The notes beneath the pieces are model-generated. The model did not search any database. It was not told where the DNA came from and saw only the letters and a list, made by a program, of their open reading frames with translations. A program made the position numbers and the translations under genes. A stretch of 64,000 bases of DNA from Halovulum dunhuangense (GTDB taxonomy: Bacteria; Pseudomonadota; Alphaproteobacteria; Rhodobacterales; Rhodobacteraceae). This document shows positions 34,926 to 45,563 of this stretch, piece after piece. The stretch spans positions 1 to 64,000 of the forward strand of contig NZ_JABFBC010000003.1 of the NCBI RefSeq assembly GCF_013093415.1. Direction: 5' to 3'. Numbering within the stretch: position 1 is the first letter of the stretch; each line of letters begins with the position of its first letter.

Positions 34926-36051
34926 GGGGCAACCGCGACTTTTTATTTCGCTTCTGTGCTTGAGCCCCACAGTACCGGAGCTGCCGCCCTGAGAACCCAG
35001 GCCAATCGCAGTGCCGCGGCCGATTCGTATACATAGAAACTTTGGCTTGCGGAAATGCAGCAATCAAGACCACGCAACCCAAGCCTGCAGCTAGCATGGT
35101 CGCCCGACGCCGCCCGCGCACAACCAGCATCGGGGCGAAGTTCGTCGGAAGCGCTATCGGTGCATCGATGACTATGCCCGCCGCCGCTGGCGCCCGGTCA
35201 AAGCAAACTTTTGGCCAAGAACCAATGTGACGGCCCACGGCCCGAAAACAAAACCGATGGTAGAAGCGGTTCCCAACACTTGGACTGCCGCGCTCAAGTT
35301 GAGCACCCAATCGACGCGTGCCCGTGGATCTCCGTTTTTGATAGGCTGGCTAGGCACCGTCAGTGCCGCTTTTTAGATGGATATGATAGTCGCCACGAGC
35401 GTAGTGCCCACCTTAAGGTCCAGCGCGAACTGGCCGGCCGTGGCCAAGTGCGAGGGTCCGAAAAGCCGCTGCAGGTTCAGTGGCCCGGCTTACAGCCAAG
35501 CAGTCAGCAACGCCGTCACGCCGAACGTAGTGCTTTAGCCGATTATAGCTGCAAGCTCACCCCGCCTGACATTCGGGCGAATAAATGCAAGGTGCCTTCG
35601 CATTATCCGGATACATTGCGCTGCTTCCGTCAGCTCGGCTAGCGCGCGCAGGTTCATGACTCTGAGGACGCCCCCCCCCCCGTGAAAACAGTGCAATTCC
35701 TGCGACGAGCTCGACCAGTCATATTGAAATCGCGAAGCGTATATCAGGAGATGTTTCTATCAAGCTGGAGAGTGAAGCAGAGGTTCCCGAAAACCGGAAC
35801 CGATCCTAGGTCAAAACGCCGGTCAATTACGCAACGACGCTCGGGTTTTTGGAATAAGCGGTAAAATAAGGCGCCTATAGCGACCAGAGGGAGCATGTGC
35901 CGAACGCGCATCCGATACGTTCCGGTGACGACGACCATCAGCCATTGCGTGGTGTTGGGCCGAAGGTCGTAGTTCCGCGTGCATCTCTGTTAAATGTCCA
36001 CCTTCCCGCTTGACGCCCCCACGGCAAATGCCTAAACACCGCCTCGGCTTC
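34926..36051. other. Decayed region between glycosyltransferase and tRNA-Met
   Basis: About 1.1 kb without an intact gene. It contains the flippase-like remnant at 35042-35357, a C10 run near 35671-35681, and a minus-strand frame (35744-35938) with a hydrophobic MLPLVAIGALFYRLF segment of unknown origin. Confidence 0.5.
35042..35357 (-). pseudogene. Possible polysaccharide flippase remnant
   Basis: One frame encodes LNLSAAVQVLGTASTIGFVF then GPWAVTLVLGQKFALTG. After a frame change near 35200 another encodes LPTNFAPMLVVRGRRRATML and AAGLGCVVLIAAFPQAK. Together they look like the late helices of a Wzx-type flippase (P-x-x-V-x-L-x-x-G-x-x-F, then a GRRR loop and a helix). No start or full-length frame remains. 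Confidence 0.4.
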
Positions 36052-36128
36052 GGCGGAGTAGCTCAGTTGGTTAGAGCAGCGGAATCATAATCCGCGTGTC
36101 GGGGGTTCAAGTCCCTCCTCCGCTACCA
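36052..36128 (+). tRNA. tRNA-Met (CAT anticodon, elongator type)
   Basis: The 77 bases fold into a full cloverleaf with encoded CCA. The acceptor 5' arm is GGCGGAG, the D arm contains AGCTCAGTTGGTTAGAGC, the anticodon loop is ATCATAA with CAT, and the T arm contains GGTTCAAGTCC. The sequence agrees with alphaproteobacterial elongator tRNA-Met; Ile2 (also CAT) is less likely. It sits at the change from decayed accessory DNA to a compact operon. Confidence 0.95.
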
Positions 36129-36313
36129 TCCATCCGGAAATCATCGTGCGAAGACCCGGCGCCAGCGGTGCCTGTCGGGGGTTTGCTTTGCCTTGGGTCG
36201 GACGGGTGTCGGGCACCGGGGCAGGGTGGGCACAGCCGGTCCGCGCCCGCCCTGCCGCAAGCGCGGGGCGCGCGCGTGGACCGCGCGGGACCGGATGGCC
36301 GAGAAGGCGGGTG

Positions 36314-37801
36314 TTACGCGGCCTTGAGATAGGCGGTCAGGGTCGCCTCGGTGCCGGTCCGCCAGAGCAGGCCGAGCCAGCGCTCGAAGGCGGCGGCGAA
36401 GGCCGGGTGCTGTCCCAGATCCCCGTAAAGCCCGCCTTGCGCGAGCCAGGCGCCGGGCCTGTTCCGGGCCTCGTCGGCGGCGGCCGCCAGTTGCGCCCAG
36501 TGGGGGTCGTTCGGCTCGATCACCGTGCCGTCGTCGCGGCGGCCCGCGCACATGCGCGCCCAGAGCGCCTCGACCAGTGCCAGGCCCTCGACAGATCCAC
36601 CCGTGGCCAGCCCGTCGCGCAGGATCGGCAGCAGGAAGCCGGGGTGCCGCGACGAGCCGTCAAAGGCCACGCGGCGGATCGTGTCGCGGATCGCAGGGTT
36701 GGCGAAGCGCCGTTCGATCAGCGCCAGATAGGCCCCGGGCGTCATGCCCGGCACCCCGTCCACATGGGGCAGGATCTCTTCGGTCTGCACCTTGCGGAAC
36801 ATGGCCGAGATCGCGGGATGCGCCATGCAGTCCGCGATGGTCGGAACGGAAAGCAGCTCGCCCGCATTCGCCAGCACCTGGTGGCCGGCGTTCAGGATGC
36901 GGATCTTCATCATCTCGTAGGCGTGGACGTCGTCGGTAAAGGTCGCGCCCACCCGGTCCCAGTCGGGCCGCCCGTCGCAGAAGCGGTCCTCGATCACCCA
37001 CTGGCGGAAATTCTCGTGGGTGACGGGGGCGTTGTCCGCGATGCCCATCTCGCGCACCAGGGCAAGTTCCTCCGGGCCGGTCGCGGGCACGATGCTGTCG
37101 ACCATGGAATTGGGAAAGGCGCCCGTCGTGTCGATCCAGTCGGCCAGGTCGGGGTCGCTCAGTCGGGCAAGACCCACCACCGTCTGGCGCAGGATCGCGC
37201 CGTTGCCCCGCAGGTTGTCGCAGGACAGGCCGGTGAAGGGCGGGTGGCCCGCGGCGCGGCGCAGGCGCAGGGCCGCGACCATCGCGCCAAAGGCGGTGCG
37301 GGGGCGGTCGGGCTGCGCCGCGTCATGGGCGATATCGGGGTGGCCCGCGTCGAAGCAGCCCGAGACCGGATCGATGTAGTAGCCGCCTTCGGTCACGGTA
37401 AGCGACACGATGCGGATGCGCGGATCGGCCATGGCGCGGACCAGCGGGCCGTTCCCCTCTTCGATGGGCAGGTAGTCGATCATCGCGCCGGTCACTTCCG
37501 CCGCGCGGTGGTCGGGTGCCAGCTCGATCAGCGTGGTCAGGCAGTCCTGGGCCAGAAGCCGCTCGCGCATCGCAGCGTCATAGGGCCGGACGCCCGCGCC
37601 AAGGATCGCCCAGTCCTGTGCGAGCCCCTCCTGCATCAGCCGGTGCGTGTACCAGGCCTGGTGGGCGCGGTGGAAATTGCCAAGGCCGATATGCACGATG
37701 CCGGGGGTCAGCGCGTGGCGGTCGTAGCGGGGGCGCTCTACCCCTTCGGGCAGGTCGGCCAGCGTGGCGTTCGACAGGGGTTCGGGGCGGGTCAGGGTCA
37801 T
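36314..37801 (-). CDS. mtlK: Mannitol 2-dehydrogenase (polyol dehydrogenase)
   Basis: This 495-residue long-chain dehydrogenase of the mannitol dehydrogenase family oxidises mannitol or related polyols to fructose-type ketoses with NAD. The N-terminal NAD-binding domain has IVHIGLGNFHRAHQAWYTH; the catalytic region has NSMVDSIVP near residue 230 and KIRILNAGHQVLAN near 295, containing the conserved Lys, Asn and His. It is the last gene of the smo operon, starting within the smoS stop (TGATG overlap). Tagaturonate/fructuronate reductases share the fold, but the context favours MtlK. Confidence 0.9.
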   Translation of the reverse strand: MTLTRPEPLSNATLADLPEGVERPRYDRHALTPGIVHIGLGNFHRAHQAWYTHRLMQEGLAQDWAILGAGVRPYDAAMRERLLAQDCLTTLIELAPDHRAAEVTGAMIDYLPIEEGNGPLVRAMADPRIRIVSLTVTEGGYYIDPVSGCFDAGHPDIAHDAAQPDRPRTAFGAMVAALRLRRAAGHPPFTGLSCDNLRGNGAILRQTVVGLARLSDPDLADWIDTTGAFPNSMVDSIVPATGPEELALVREMGIADNAPVTHENFRQWVIEDRFCDGRPDWDRVGATFTDDVHAYEMMKIRILNAGHQVLANAGELLSVPTIADCMAHPAISAMFRKVQTEEILPHVDGVPGMTPGAYLALIERRFANPAIRDTIRRVAFDGSSRHPGFLLPILRDGLATGGSVEGLALVEALWARMCAGRRDDGTVIEPNDPHWAQLAAAADEARNRPGAWLAQGGLYGDLGQHPAFAAAFERWLGLLWRTGTEATLTAYLKAA

Positions 37802-38570
37802 CAGCTCATCCATTGGCCGCCATCGACATTGTAGCATTGCGCGACGATGTACTCGGCCTCGGGAGAGGCGAGAAAGATCGCCATGCCGGTCAGGTCCGCG
37901 GCCACGCCCATGCGGCCATAGGGCACGGCATCGCCGACCTCGCGCTTCTTCTGGCCCGGCGCCTTGCCCTCGTATTTCGCGAAGAAGGCGTCCACGCCGT
38001 CCCAGTGTTCGCCATCCACCACGCCGGGGGCGATGGCGTTCACGTTGATGCCGTGCCGGATCAGGTTCAGCCCCGCCGACTGGGTCAGGCTGATGACGGC
38101 GGCCTTGGTGGCGCAATACACGGCGACCAGCGGCTCGCCCCGGCGGCCGGCCTGGCTTGCCATGTTGATGATGCGCCCCCGGATGCCCCGCTCGATCATG
38201 TGGCGCGCCACGGCCTGCATGGTGAAAAGCGTGCCGGCGACGTTGATGTCGAACACGCGATCATAGTCGGCGCGGGTGATCTCGACGATGGGGGCTGCCG
38301 TGAAGATGGCGGCGTTGTTGATGAGAATGTCGATCTGGCCAAGGGCTGCGACGGTTTCCGCCACCGCGGCGTCGATGCTGTCCTGCCGGGTCACGTCCAT
38401 TTCCACCGCAATGGCGGCGGGGCCGATCTGGGCGGCCGTCTCGCGGGCGCGGGCGATGTCGATGTCGGCGATGGCCACGCGGGCGCCCTCGCGGACATAG
38501 GCCTCGGCGAAGGCGCGGCCGATGCCGCGTGCAGCGCCCGTGATGAGCGCGGTCTTTCCGTCCAGACGTT

Positions 38571-38574
<4 letters not shown>
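37801..38574 (-). CDS. smoS: Sorbitol (polyol) dehydrogenase, SDR family
   Basis: The 257-residue classical SDR has TGAARGIG for NAD, NNA, and the catalytic Ser in MASQ with YCATK. It is very similar throughout to R. sphaeroides SmoS, including [32 protein letters not shown] and the C-terminus [10 protein letters not shown]. It oxidises D-sorbitol to D-fructose and galactitol to tagatose. It overlaps the smoK stop by 4 bases and mtlK by 1 base. Confidence 0.95.
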
Positions 38575-39575
<1,001 letters not shown>

Positions 39576-39658
39576 GCCGGTTCTCCCAACTTTGTTGCCC
39601 TGCCGCTTCGCTACTTGAGGGCGGGTGTTTCAGTGTCCTGTGGCGTCTCGGGCGGGCG

Positions 39659-40489
39659 TCATTTCACCGCGCCGAAGGTCAGGCCGCGGACGAGTTGCTT
39701 CTGGCTGAACCAGCCGAGGATCAGGATCGGCGCGATCGCCATGGTCGAGGCGGCGCTGAGCTTGGCGTAGAACAGGCCCTCGGGGCTGGAATAGCTGGCG
39801 ATGAAGGCGGTCAGCGGGGCCGCGTTGGCGGCCGTCAGGTTCAGCGTCCAGAACGCCTCGTTCCAGGCCAGGATCACGTTCAGCAGGATGGTCGAGGCGA
39901 TGCCGGGAATGGCCATCGGCGTCAGCACGAACAGGATCTCTTCCTTCAGCCCCGCGCCGTCCATGCGCGCGGCTTCCAGTATCTCGCCGGGGATCTCGCG
40001 GAAATAGGTGTAGAGCATCCACACGATGATGGGCAGGTTGATCAGCATCAGCACCACGATCAGCCCGCCGCGGGTGTCGAGAAGCCCGAACTCCACGAAC
40101 AGAAGCGAGATGGGATAGAGCACGCCGACCGCGGGCAGCATCTTGGTGGACAGCATCCACAGAAGGATGTCCTTGGTCCGCTTCGACGGCACGAAGGCCA
40201 TCGACCACGCCGCCGGCACCGCGATCAGGATGCCCAGCAGCGTCGAGCCGCCGGCGATGATGACCGAGTTCCACAGGAACCGCATGTAGTCCGAGCGTTC
40301 CTGCACCACGGCGTAATTCTCGAGCGTGAAGTCGAAGCCCCAGAACAGCGGCGGGTTGTTGATCGCCTGGGCTTCCGTCTTGAAGCTGGTCAGGATGGTC
40401 CAGAAGATCGGGAAGAAGATCAACAGCCCGATCGCCCAGGCAAGCCCGGTGGTGGCGATCTTGCGGCGGGTGGATACTGCGCGTGCCAT
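39659..40489 (-). CDS. smoG: Polyol ABC transporter permease
   Basis: This 276-residue MalG-type inner-membrane permease has six predicted helices and the coupling-helix EAA motif EAARMDGAGLKEEILFVLTP near residue 190. The ending LVRGLTFGAVK is typical of MalG-like proteins. It pairs with SmoF upstream; the genes are separated by 10 bases. Confidence 0.93.
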   Translation of the reverse strand: MARAVSTRRKIATTGLAWAIGLLIFFPIFWTILTSFKTEAQAINNPPLFWGFDFTLENYAVVQERSDYMRFLWNSVIIAGGSTLLGILIAVPAAWSMAFVPSKRTKDILLWMLSTKMLPAVGVLYPISLLFVEFGLLDTRGGLIVVLMLINLPIIVWMLYTYFREIPGEILEAARMDGAGLKEEILFVLTPMAIPGIASTILLNVILAWNEAFWTLNLTAANAAPLTAFIASYSSPEGLFYAKLSAASTMAIAPILILGWFSQKQLVRGLTFGAVK

Positions 40490-40499
40490 GATCAGCCCC

Positions 40500-41378
40500 T
40501 CACTTGTCCAGGTTCTTGCCGACGATGCGCATCAGGAAGATCGCGACGATGTTGGCCAGGATGATCGCATAGACGCCGCCCGCGGAACCCAGGCCGATGT
40601 TCTGGCTGTCCACGACCCGCTGGAAGATCAGGTAGGTCAGCGTGCGCGTCCCGAACGATCCGCCCGTGGTCACGAAGATCTCGGCGAAGATCGACAGCAG
40701 AAAGATGGTCTGGATCAGGATCACGATGGTGATGGCCCTGCCCAGATGCGGCAGCACGATATGCCAGAACCGCGACAGTACCGGCGCGCCGTCCATCTCG
40801 GCCGCCTCGAGCTGCTCGCTGTCGAGCGACTGGATCGCGGTCAGCAGGATCAGCGTGGCGAAAGGCAGCCACTGCCAGGACACGATCAGGATGATCGACT
40901 GCACCGATGCATCCGACATCCACGAGATCGGGGTCGCGCCGAAATAGCGCCAGATATGGGCGAACATGCCGTTGACCGGGTCCATCATCATGTTCTTCCA
41001 CACCAGCGCGGACACGGTCGGCATGACGAAGAAGGGCGCGATCACCAGGATGCGCACGATGCCCTGGCCCCAGAACGGCTGGTCCAGAAGGATCGCCAGC
41101 AGCACGCCCAGGACGACGGTGATCACCAGCACCCCGCCCACGATCAGCAGGGTGGCCTGCACGCTGGGCCAGAAGGAACTGGAGCCGATGAAGCGGACGT
41201 AATTCTCGAAGCCGACCCACTGAAGCCCGTTCTCCAGCGAGTCTCCGCGCATCGGCAGGTAGCGCTTGAACGAGAACCAGAGCGTCATGGTCAGCGGCAC
41301 CAGCATCCAGCCAAGCAGGAGCACAACTGCCGGCGCCATCATCAGCCGGGCCGCGGAACGCGAATGCTGGGTCGCCAT
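40500..41378 (-). CDS. smoF: Polyol ABC transporter permease
   Basis: This 292-residue MalF-type permease has six helices, beginning APAVVLLLGWMLVPLTMTLW, and the EAA loop EAAEMDGAPVLSRFWHIVLP near residue 205. It forms the heterodimeric channel with SmoG. About 100 bases separate it from smoE; this gap may hold an mRNA-stabilising structure that keeps binding-protein levels higher. Confidence 0.93.
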   Translation of the reverse strand: MATQHSRSAARLMMAPAVVLLLGWMLVPLTMTLWFSFKRYLPMRGDSLENGLQWVGFENYVRFIGSSSFWPSVQATLLIVGGVLVITVVLGVLLAILLDQPFWGQGIVRILVIAPFFVMPTVSALVWKNMMMDPVNGMFAHIWRYFGATPISWMSDASVQSIILIVSWQWLPFATLILLTAIQSLDSEQLEAAEMDGAPVLSRFWHIVLPHLGRAITIVILIQTIFLLSIFAEIFVTTGGSFGTRTLTYLIFQRVVDSQNIGLGSAGGVYAIILANIVAIFLMRIVGKNLDK

Positions 41379-41484
41379 GGACGCACCTCTCCTGTGGGCG
41401 GGCGGGGCCGCGGGAATTGCGGAATTCTACACGACGGGCAGGGTCGGGGGGCAACCTTTGGCCGCCCCCCGTGGGGAGGAAGGA

Positions 41485-42801
41485 TTACCGGTAGCCGGCG
41501 GCTTCCATGGCGTCGTTGGTCAGCGCCTGCGCGTTTTCCAGCGCCTCGGCAACCGACTGCTGGCCGGCATAGACTTCCGCGAATTCCTGGCTGACCTCGG
41601 TCGCGATGCCCGCGAATTCGGGGATGGCCACGAACTGGATGCCGACATAGGGCACCGGATCGACCGTCGGGTTGGTCGGGTCAGCGGCCTGGATCGAGTT
41701 CAGGGTCATTTCCGCGAAGGGCACTTCCTGGTATTCCGGCGTCTCGTAAAGCGAGGTGCGCGCCCCCGGCGGCACGTTGGCCCAGCCTTCGTTCTCGGCA
41801 ACCAACTCGATATAGTCCTTCGAGGTCGCCCACTCGATGAACTGAAGCGCCGCGTCGGCCTGCTGGGTGCCCGCCGGGATCGCCAGCGCCCAGGCCCAGA
41901 GCCAGTTGGAGCGCTTGTCCACGCCTTCCTTGTTCGGCGCCAGCGCAAAGCCCACGCTGTCGGCCACGCTCGAGTCGTTGGGGTTGGTCACGAAAGAGGC
42001 GGCGACGGTTGCGTCGATCCACATGCCGCAGCGGCCCTGCTGGAACAGCGACAGGTTCTCGTTGAACCCGTTGGTCGCATAGCCCGGGGGGCCGTAGCTG
42101 TTCATCAGGTCGACGAAGAAGGTCAGCGCCTCTTCCCACTCGGGCTGGTCGAACTGGGCGTTCCACTCTTCGTCGAACCAGCGCGCGCCGAAGGAGTTGG
42201 CGGTCACGGTGATGAAGGCGCCGCCTTCGCCCCAGCCGGGCTTGCCGCGCAGGCAGATGCCATAGACCTCGTTCGCGGGGTCGTGCATCGCGGCGGCCGC
42301 CTCGCGGATGAACTCCCAGGTCGGCGCCTCGGGCATCTCGAGCCCGGCGGCCTCCATCAGGTCGGTGCGGTACATGACCATCGAGCTTTCGCCGTAGAAG
42401 GGCGCGGCATAAAGCGTGCCGTCATGGCTCAGGCCGTTGCGCATGGCGGGCAGGATATCGTCGACATCGTATTCCGCCGACAGCCCGTCGAGCGGCACGA
42501 GCCAGCCATTGGCGCCCCAGATCGGCGTCTCGTACATGCCGATGGTCATGATGTCGAACTGGCCACCCTTGGTGGTGATGTCGGTGGTCACGCGCTGGCG
42601 CAGAACGTTCTCTTCCAGCGTGACCCACTCGACATTGATCCCGGTCGCCTCGGTGAAGCGGTCGGTATAGCCCTGCATGCGGATCATGTCGCCATTGTTG
42701 ACCGTGGCGATCGTGATCGTCGTATCCTGGGCCGAGGCGGCGGCTGCGAAGGTGCAGAGCGCAAGAGCGCAGGACGCGCGAAGCGCGGTGGTGCGGGACA
42801 T
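41485..42801 (-). CDS. smoE: Polyol ABC transporter substrate-binding protein
   Basis: The 438-residue extracellular solute-binding protein (family 1) has a signal peptide cleaved after ASAQD (about residue 24). The mature protein shows the type 1 fold with FTEATGINVEWV, MTIGMYETPIWGANGWLVPL and GRCGMWIDATVAAS near residue 240. It delivers sorbitol/mannitol to SmoFG in the periplasm. It is the first gene of the operon, preceded by a GGGAGG ribosome-binding site, a promoter and a palindromic operator. Confidence 0.93.
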   Translation of the reverse strand: MSRTTALRASCALALCTFAAAASAQDTTITIATVNNGDMIRMQGYTDRFTEATGINVEWVTLEENVLRQRVTTDITTKGGQFDIMTIGMYETPIWGANGWLVPLDGLSAEYDVDDILPAMRNGLSHDGTLYAAPFYGESSMVMYRTDLMEAAGLEMPEAPTWEFIREAAAAMHDPANEVYGICLRGKPGWGEGGAFITVTANSFGARWFDEEWNAQFDQPEWEEALTFFVDLMNSYGPPGYATNGFNENLSLFQQGRCGMWIDATVAASFVTNPNDSSVADSVGFALAPNKEGVDKRSNWLWAWALAIPAGTQQADAALQFIEWATSKDYIELVAENEGWANVPPGARTSLYETPEYQEVPFAEMTLNSIQAADPTNPTVDPVPYVGIQFVAIPEFAGIATEVSQEFAEVYAGQQSVAEALENAQALTNDAMEAAGYR

Positions 42802-42837
42802 CCTTTTCCTCCCTGGTTTGGATGCTTTGTAGGCAGA

Positions 42838-42867
42838 AGGCTACGCAACAGGCATGGCCCGCGTCAA
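42838..42867 (-). promoter_or_regulatory. Promoter of smoE
   Basis: On the minus strand TTGACG (42867-42862) and TAGCCT (42843-42838) are separated by 18 bases and lie about 40 bases before the start codon. The operator palindrome is directly upstream. Confidence 0.6.
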
Positions 42868-42875
42868 CAAAAATC

Positions 42876-42889
42876 TTTACGCGCGTAAA
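42876..42889. promoter_or_regulatory. LacI-type operator upstream of smoE
   Basis: TTTACGCGCGTAAA is a perfect 14-bp palindrome with the central CG typical of LacI-family sites, just upstream of the smoE -35. A near copy lies at 44002-44015 before the regulator. Confidence 0.8.
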
Positions 42890-42898
42890 TTAGAGGCT

Positions 42899-43930
42899 TC
42901 ACGCAGAGACGCGAAGGATCAGTCGCGCCGGGATCAGGGTCTCGTCGCGGGTCGAGAACCGCCCGCCCGCCTCGATCAGGGAAAACAGCGTTTCCATGCA
43001 TTTGTCGGCCACCAACTCGTATTCATGCGCGGCCGTGGTCAGCGCCGGGCAGGTGAATCGCGAGAAGGGGTGATCGTCATGCGAGGCGACCCGAAGCGCG
43101 CATCCCTCGCCGCGCCCGACGCGCAGCCCACGCTCGTAGCAGGCCGACAGGAACCCGATGGCGAGTCGGTCGTTGCTGCACAGGATCGTGTCGGTGGGCA
43201 GGGCGCGCGAATCGATCAGCTCGATCGCGCCGCGCCGCCCGATTTCCTCGAAGCCCCAGCCTTCGCCCTCTACCTGGATCACATGCGGCTCCAGCCCCGC
43301 ATCCTCCATCAGCTTCAGATAGGCGTGGCGGCGCTTGTTGGCGTTGGGGTTCGCGGGGGTGCGCATCTCGAAGAAGCAGGGTGGCGACCCGGTCCGGCAC
43401 AGGTAGTCCACGGTCTGCTGCACAAAGCTGAAATTGTCCGATCCGACAAAGGCTTCGCCCATCCCCTCTACATTGCTGTCGAACAGCACGGTGGGCACGT
43501 CGCGGCAGAACCGCTCGATTGCGCTTCTGTCCGACAGGCGCCCCAGCGGCGCCAGGAACACGCCGGCGGGTTTCAGCGCGGTCAGCCCTTCGAGGATCTC
43601 GACCTCGAGTTTCTGCTCGCCATACGCGCTGTAAAGGATCGGGGAGAACCCCGCGCCGATGCAGCGGCGCTGAAGGATCCGCGCGATCTCGGCAAAGAAG
43701 GGGTCGGCCAGATAGGGCACCACGATGCCGACATTCTTGGTCAGGCTGCGGTTCTGGTTGACCGCATAGATGTTCGGGCGGAAGTCGTACCGCTCCAGCG
43801 CCTCCTCGATCCGCTCGCGCGTTCGCGCCCGCACGCTGGCCGGGTTGTTGAAATACTTGGATACGGTGGGCCGCGAGAGTCCGCTCAGCGCGGCGAACTC
43901 CTCCATGTTCCTGATCTTCTGTTCGCTCAT
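42899..43930 (-). CDS. smoR: LacI-family regulator of the smo operon
   Basis: This 343-residue regulator has an N-terminal LacI helix-turn-helix (RNMEEFAALSGLSRPTVSKY, FNNPASVRARTRERIEEALE) and a periplasmic-binding-protein-like effector domain (VGIVVPYLADPFFAEIARIL, then NDRLAIGFLSACYERG). I chose the ATG at 43930 because upstream residues lack homology. It is upstream of and co-oriented with smoE, with a matching palindrome before each gene, so it probably controls both the operon and itself in response to a polyol. The name is by position. Confidence 0.85.
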   Translation of the reverse strand: MSEQKIRNMEEFAALSGLSRPTVSKYFNNPASVRARTRERIEEALERYDFRPNIYAVNQNRSLTKNVGIVVPYLADPFFAEIARILQRRCIGAGFSPILYSAYGEQKLEVEILEGLTALKPAGVFLAPLGRLSDRSAIERFCRDVPTVLFDSNVEGMGEAFVGSDNFSFVQQTVDYLCRTGSPPCFFEMRTPANPNANKRRHAYLKLMEDAGLEPHVIQVEGEGWGFEEIGRRGAIELIDSRALPTDTILCSNDRLAIGFLSACYERGLRVGRGEGCALRVASHDDHPFSRFTCPALTTAAHEYELVADKCMETLFSLIEAGGRFSTRDETLIPARLILRVSA

Positions 43931-44001
43931 CTCTCGCCCCGCGGGGCCCCGCGCGCCCCGACCGTCCTGACCTTGCAACCCTTGACAGGTTCCCCGAATA
44001 T

Positions 44002-44015
44002 ATTACGCGAGTAAA
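44002..44015. promoter_or_regulatory. LacI-type operator upstream of the smo regulator
   Basis: ATTACGCGAGTAAA matches 12 of 14 positions of the smoE operator and lies 72 bases before the regulator's ATG, within a TA-rich promoter-like stretch. Confidence 0.7.
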
Positions 44016-44252
44016 GATATCTCTTGTCGCGATTCCGGCTGCGTCGGTTTTCGCACCCGGCATGCCCCGATCTACGGCGAGAAGACGGTGCCCCACAATG
44101 GCGTCCCGGCCCGCCACCCGGGCGCCGCTGAACAGAACGTGTTTGAACCCAGCCCCGAATGACGCAATTCTGGCTTGGCGGGGCGGGCCGGTTGCGGTCT
44201 GAACCGTGGGGCGCCGCGCGGTGGCGCGCTTCGGGCAGGAACGGGGGTTGGG

Positions 44253-45557
44253 GTGAGTGAGGCATCGCGCAGGCTGACGGCGGGCGAGGCGAAAGGGCTT
44301 CGGACGGCCCGCGAACTGGAGGGGCATATCGCCTGGCTCGACACCTTCACGCCGGCCGCGCTCGGCGTGCTGGCGGTCGCCTCGGGCATCTACACCTATC
44401 TCGGCGTGTCCTCGCTGCTCGAGGATACCGGCGCGATGTCCTTCTTCGCCGCCGTGGCCTATTCGGTCGCCGTGTCCGTCGGCATCTTCGTGTTCTGGAG
44501 CTACATGCTGCGGCTGCTGCCCGCGATGCGCAGCGCCGCGGGCTTCATCGGGCTGACGATCTCGACCTTCGTGGGCTCGCTTGCGATCGTCGCGATGTCG
44601 AGCTGGCTGAACGCGGCGGCCTTGGCGGGTTCGGCGGCGGTGGAGCAGCATCTCGAGAATACCGTGCGCGACTACCAGGCGGCGCTGGAGCAGTCCCACG
44701 AGATCGCGCTCTCGGGCCTTGCATTGGGGCGCGAGGTGCAGCGCGCCCGCGAGGCGTTCGAGGCGCTGGCCGACCAGGAACGCTCGGGCGATCTGTCGGG
44801 CACCGCGGGCGAGGGGGCGGTGTTCCGGGTGCTGACCCAGAAGACCGAGGAGCTGCGCAACCTCGAGGAACAGATTGCCGCCGAACAGCCCCTGATCGAC
44901 CAGGCCTTCGCCGAAGGAAACGCGATCCTTGGCCGGATGCGGGCGCTGACCGTGGCGCCCGGCCCGGTCGAACAGCGTTCGGTCGCCTTTTCCGAGGAAA
45001 GCGTGCGGCTCGCGGGGGTGATCGCCAGCCTCAACCAGTATTCCGTGGCGCCGCTGGTCGCGCGCGCGGCCGAGGATCTGCCGGCTTCGGTGGTGCTGCC
45101 GGAACTCGACGGGCGCAACGCCACGGTCCGGCAGGCGCAATCCTCGACCATCGGCTCTGTGCTGGATGCGCTCGACCAGCGCAGCGCCAGCCTGAGGCGC
45201 GCCGCAGACGAGGTGCTGGCGATCGAGCCGCCGCAGGAAACCGCCTACAACCCCATCTCAAGCGCCGACGCGGTGATCCGCTACGCGGGCAATTTCGTGC
45301 CCTCCTGGGCCGGCGCCATCGCGATCGACCTGTTGCCGGGGATCCTGGTGTTCGTGCTTGCCATCACCCAGTCAGCGATCCGCAGCGGGCGCGACGGGCT
45401 TTCCATCGAAGAGACGCTGACGCTGGCCGATCTGAAAGCCGCGATCAACGCCATGCGCGACGTCGAGGCGTCGATGGGTGCGGCCGATGCCGAGATCCTG
45501 CGCCGTGCGCTGCCCGAGCAGGACGCCCCTGGCCCCCGTCGTGACGCGGCCGAGTAA
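44253..45557 (+). CDS. Membrane protein with long periplasmic or cytosolic coiled coil, unknown function
   Basis: This 434-residue protein of no recognised family has three closely spaced helices in residues 28-135 (PAALGVLAVASGIYTYLGV, then two more), a long charged helical region (about 140-345; QKTEELRNLEEQIAAEQPLI) and a final helix near 375 (IAIDLLPGILVFVLA). A C-terminal tail of about 50 residues follows. It begins at a GTG 6 bases before the ClpP-like gene would begin being read on the same strand's downstream side. Stop and next start are 6 bases apart, so the two form an operon. Confidence 0.6.
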   Translation: MSEASRRLTAGEAKGLRTARELEGHIAWLDTFTPAALGVLAVASGIYTYLGVSSLLEDTGAMSFFAAVAYSVAVSVGIFVFWSYMLRLLPAMRSAAGFIGLTISTFVGSLAIVAMSSWLNAAALAGSAAVEQHLENTVRDYQAALEQSHEIALSGLALGREVQRAREAFEALADQERSGDLSGTAGEGAVFRVLTQKTEELRNLEEQIAAEQPLIDQAFAEGNAILGRMRALTVAPGPVEQRSVAFSEESVRLAGVIASLNQYSVAPLVARAAEDLPASVVLPELDGRNATVRQAQSSTIGSVLDALDQRSASLRRAADEVLAIEPPQETAYNPISSADAVIRYAGNFVPSWAGAIAIDLLPGILVFVLAITQSAIRSGRDGLSIEETLTLADLKAAINAMRDVEASMGAADAEILRRALPEQDAPGPRRDAAE

Positions 45558-45563
45558 AGGCGT

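Noticed and set aside
32588-35681. Poly-C runs near 32590 and 35675 and a poly-G run near 26501 as phase-variation switches
   Set aside because: The two C-runs lie in decayed sequence, and the G-run lies at an uncertain gene start. Assembly or sequencing artefacts are as likely.
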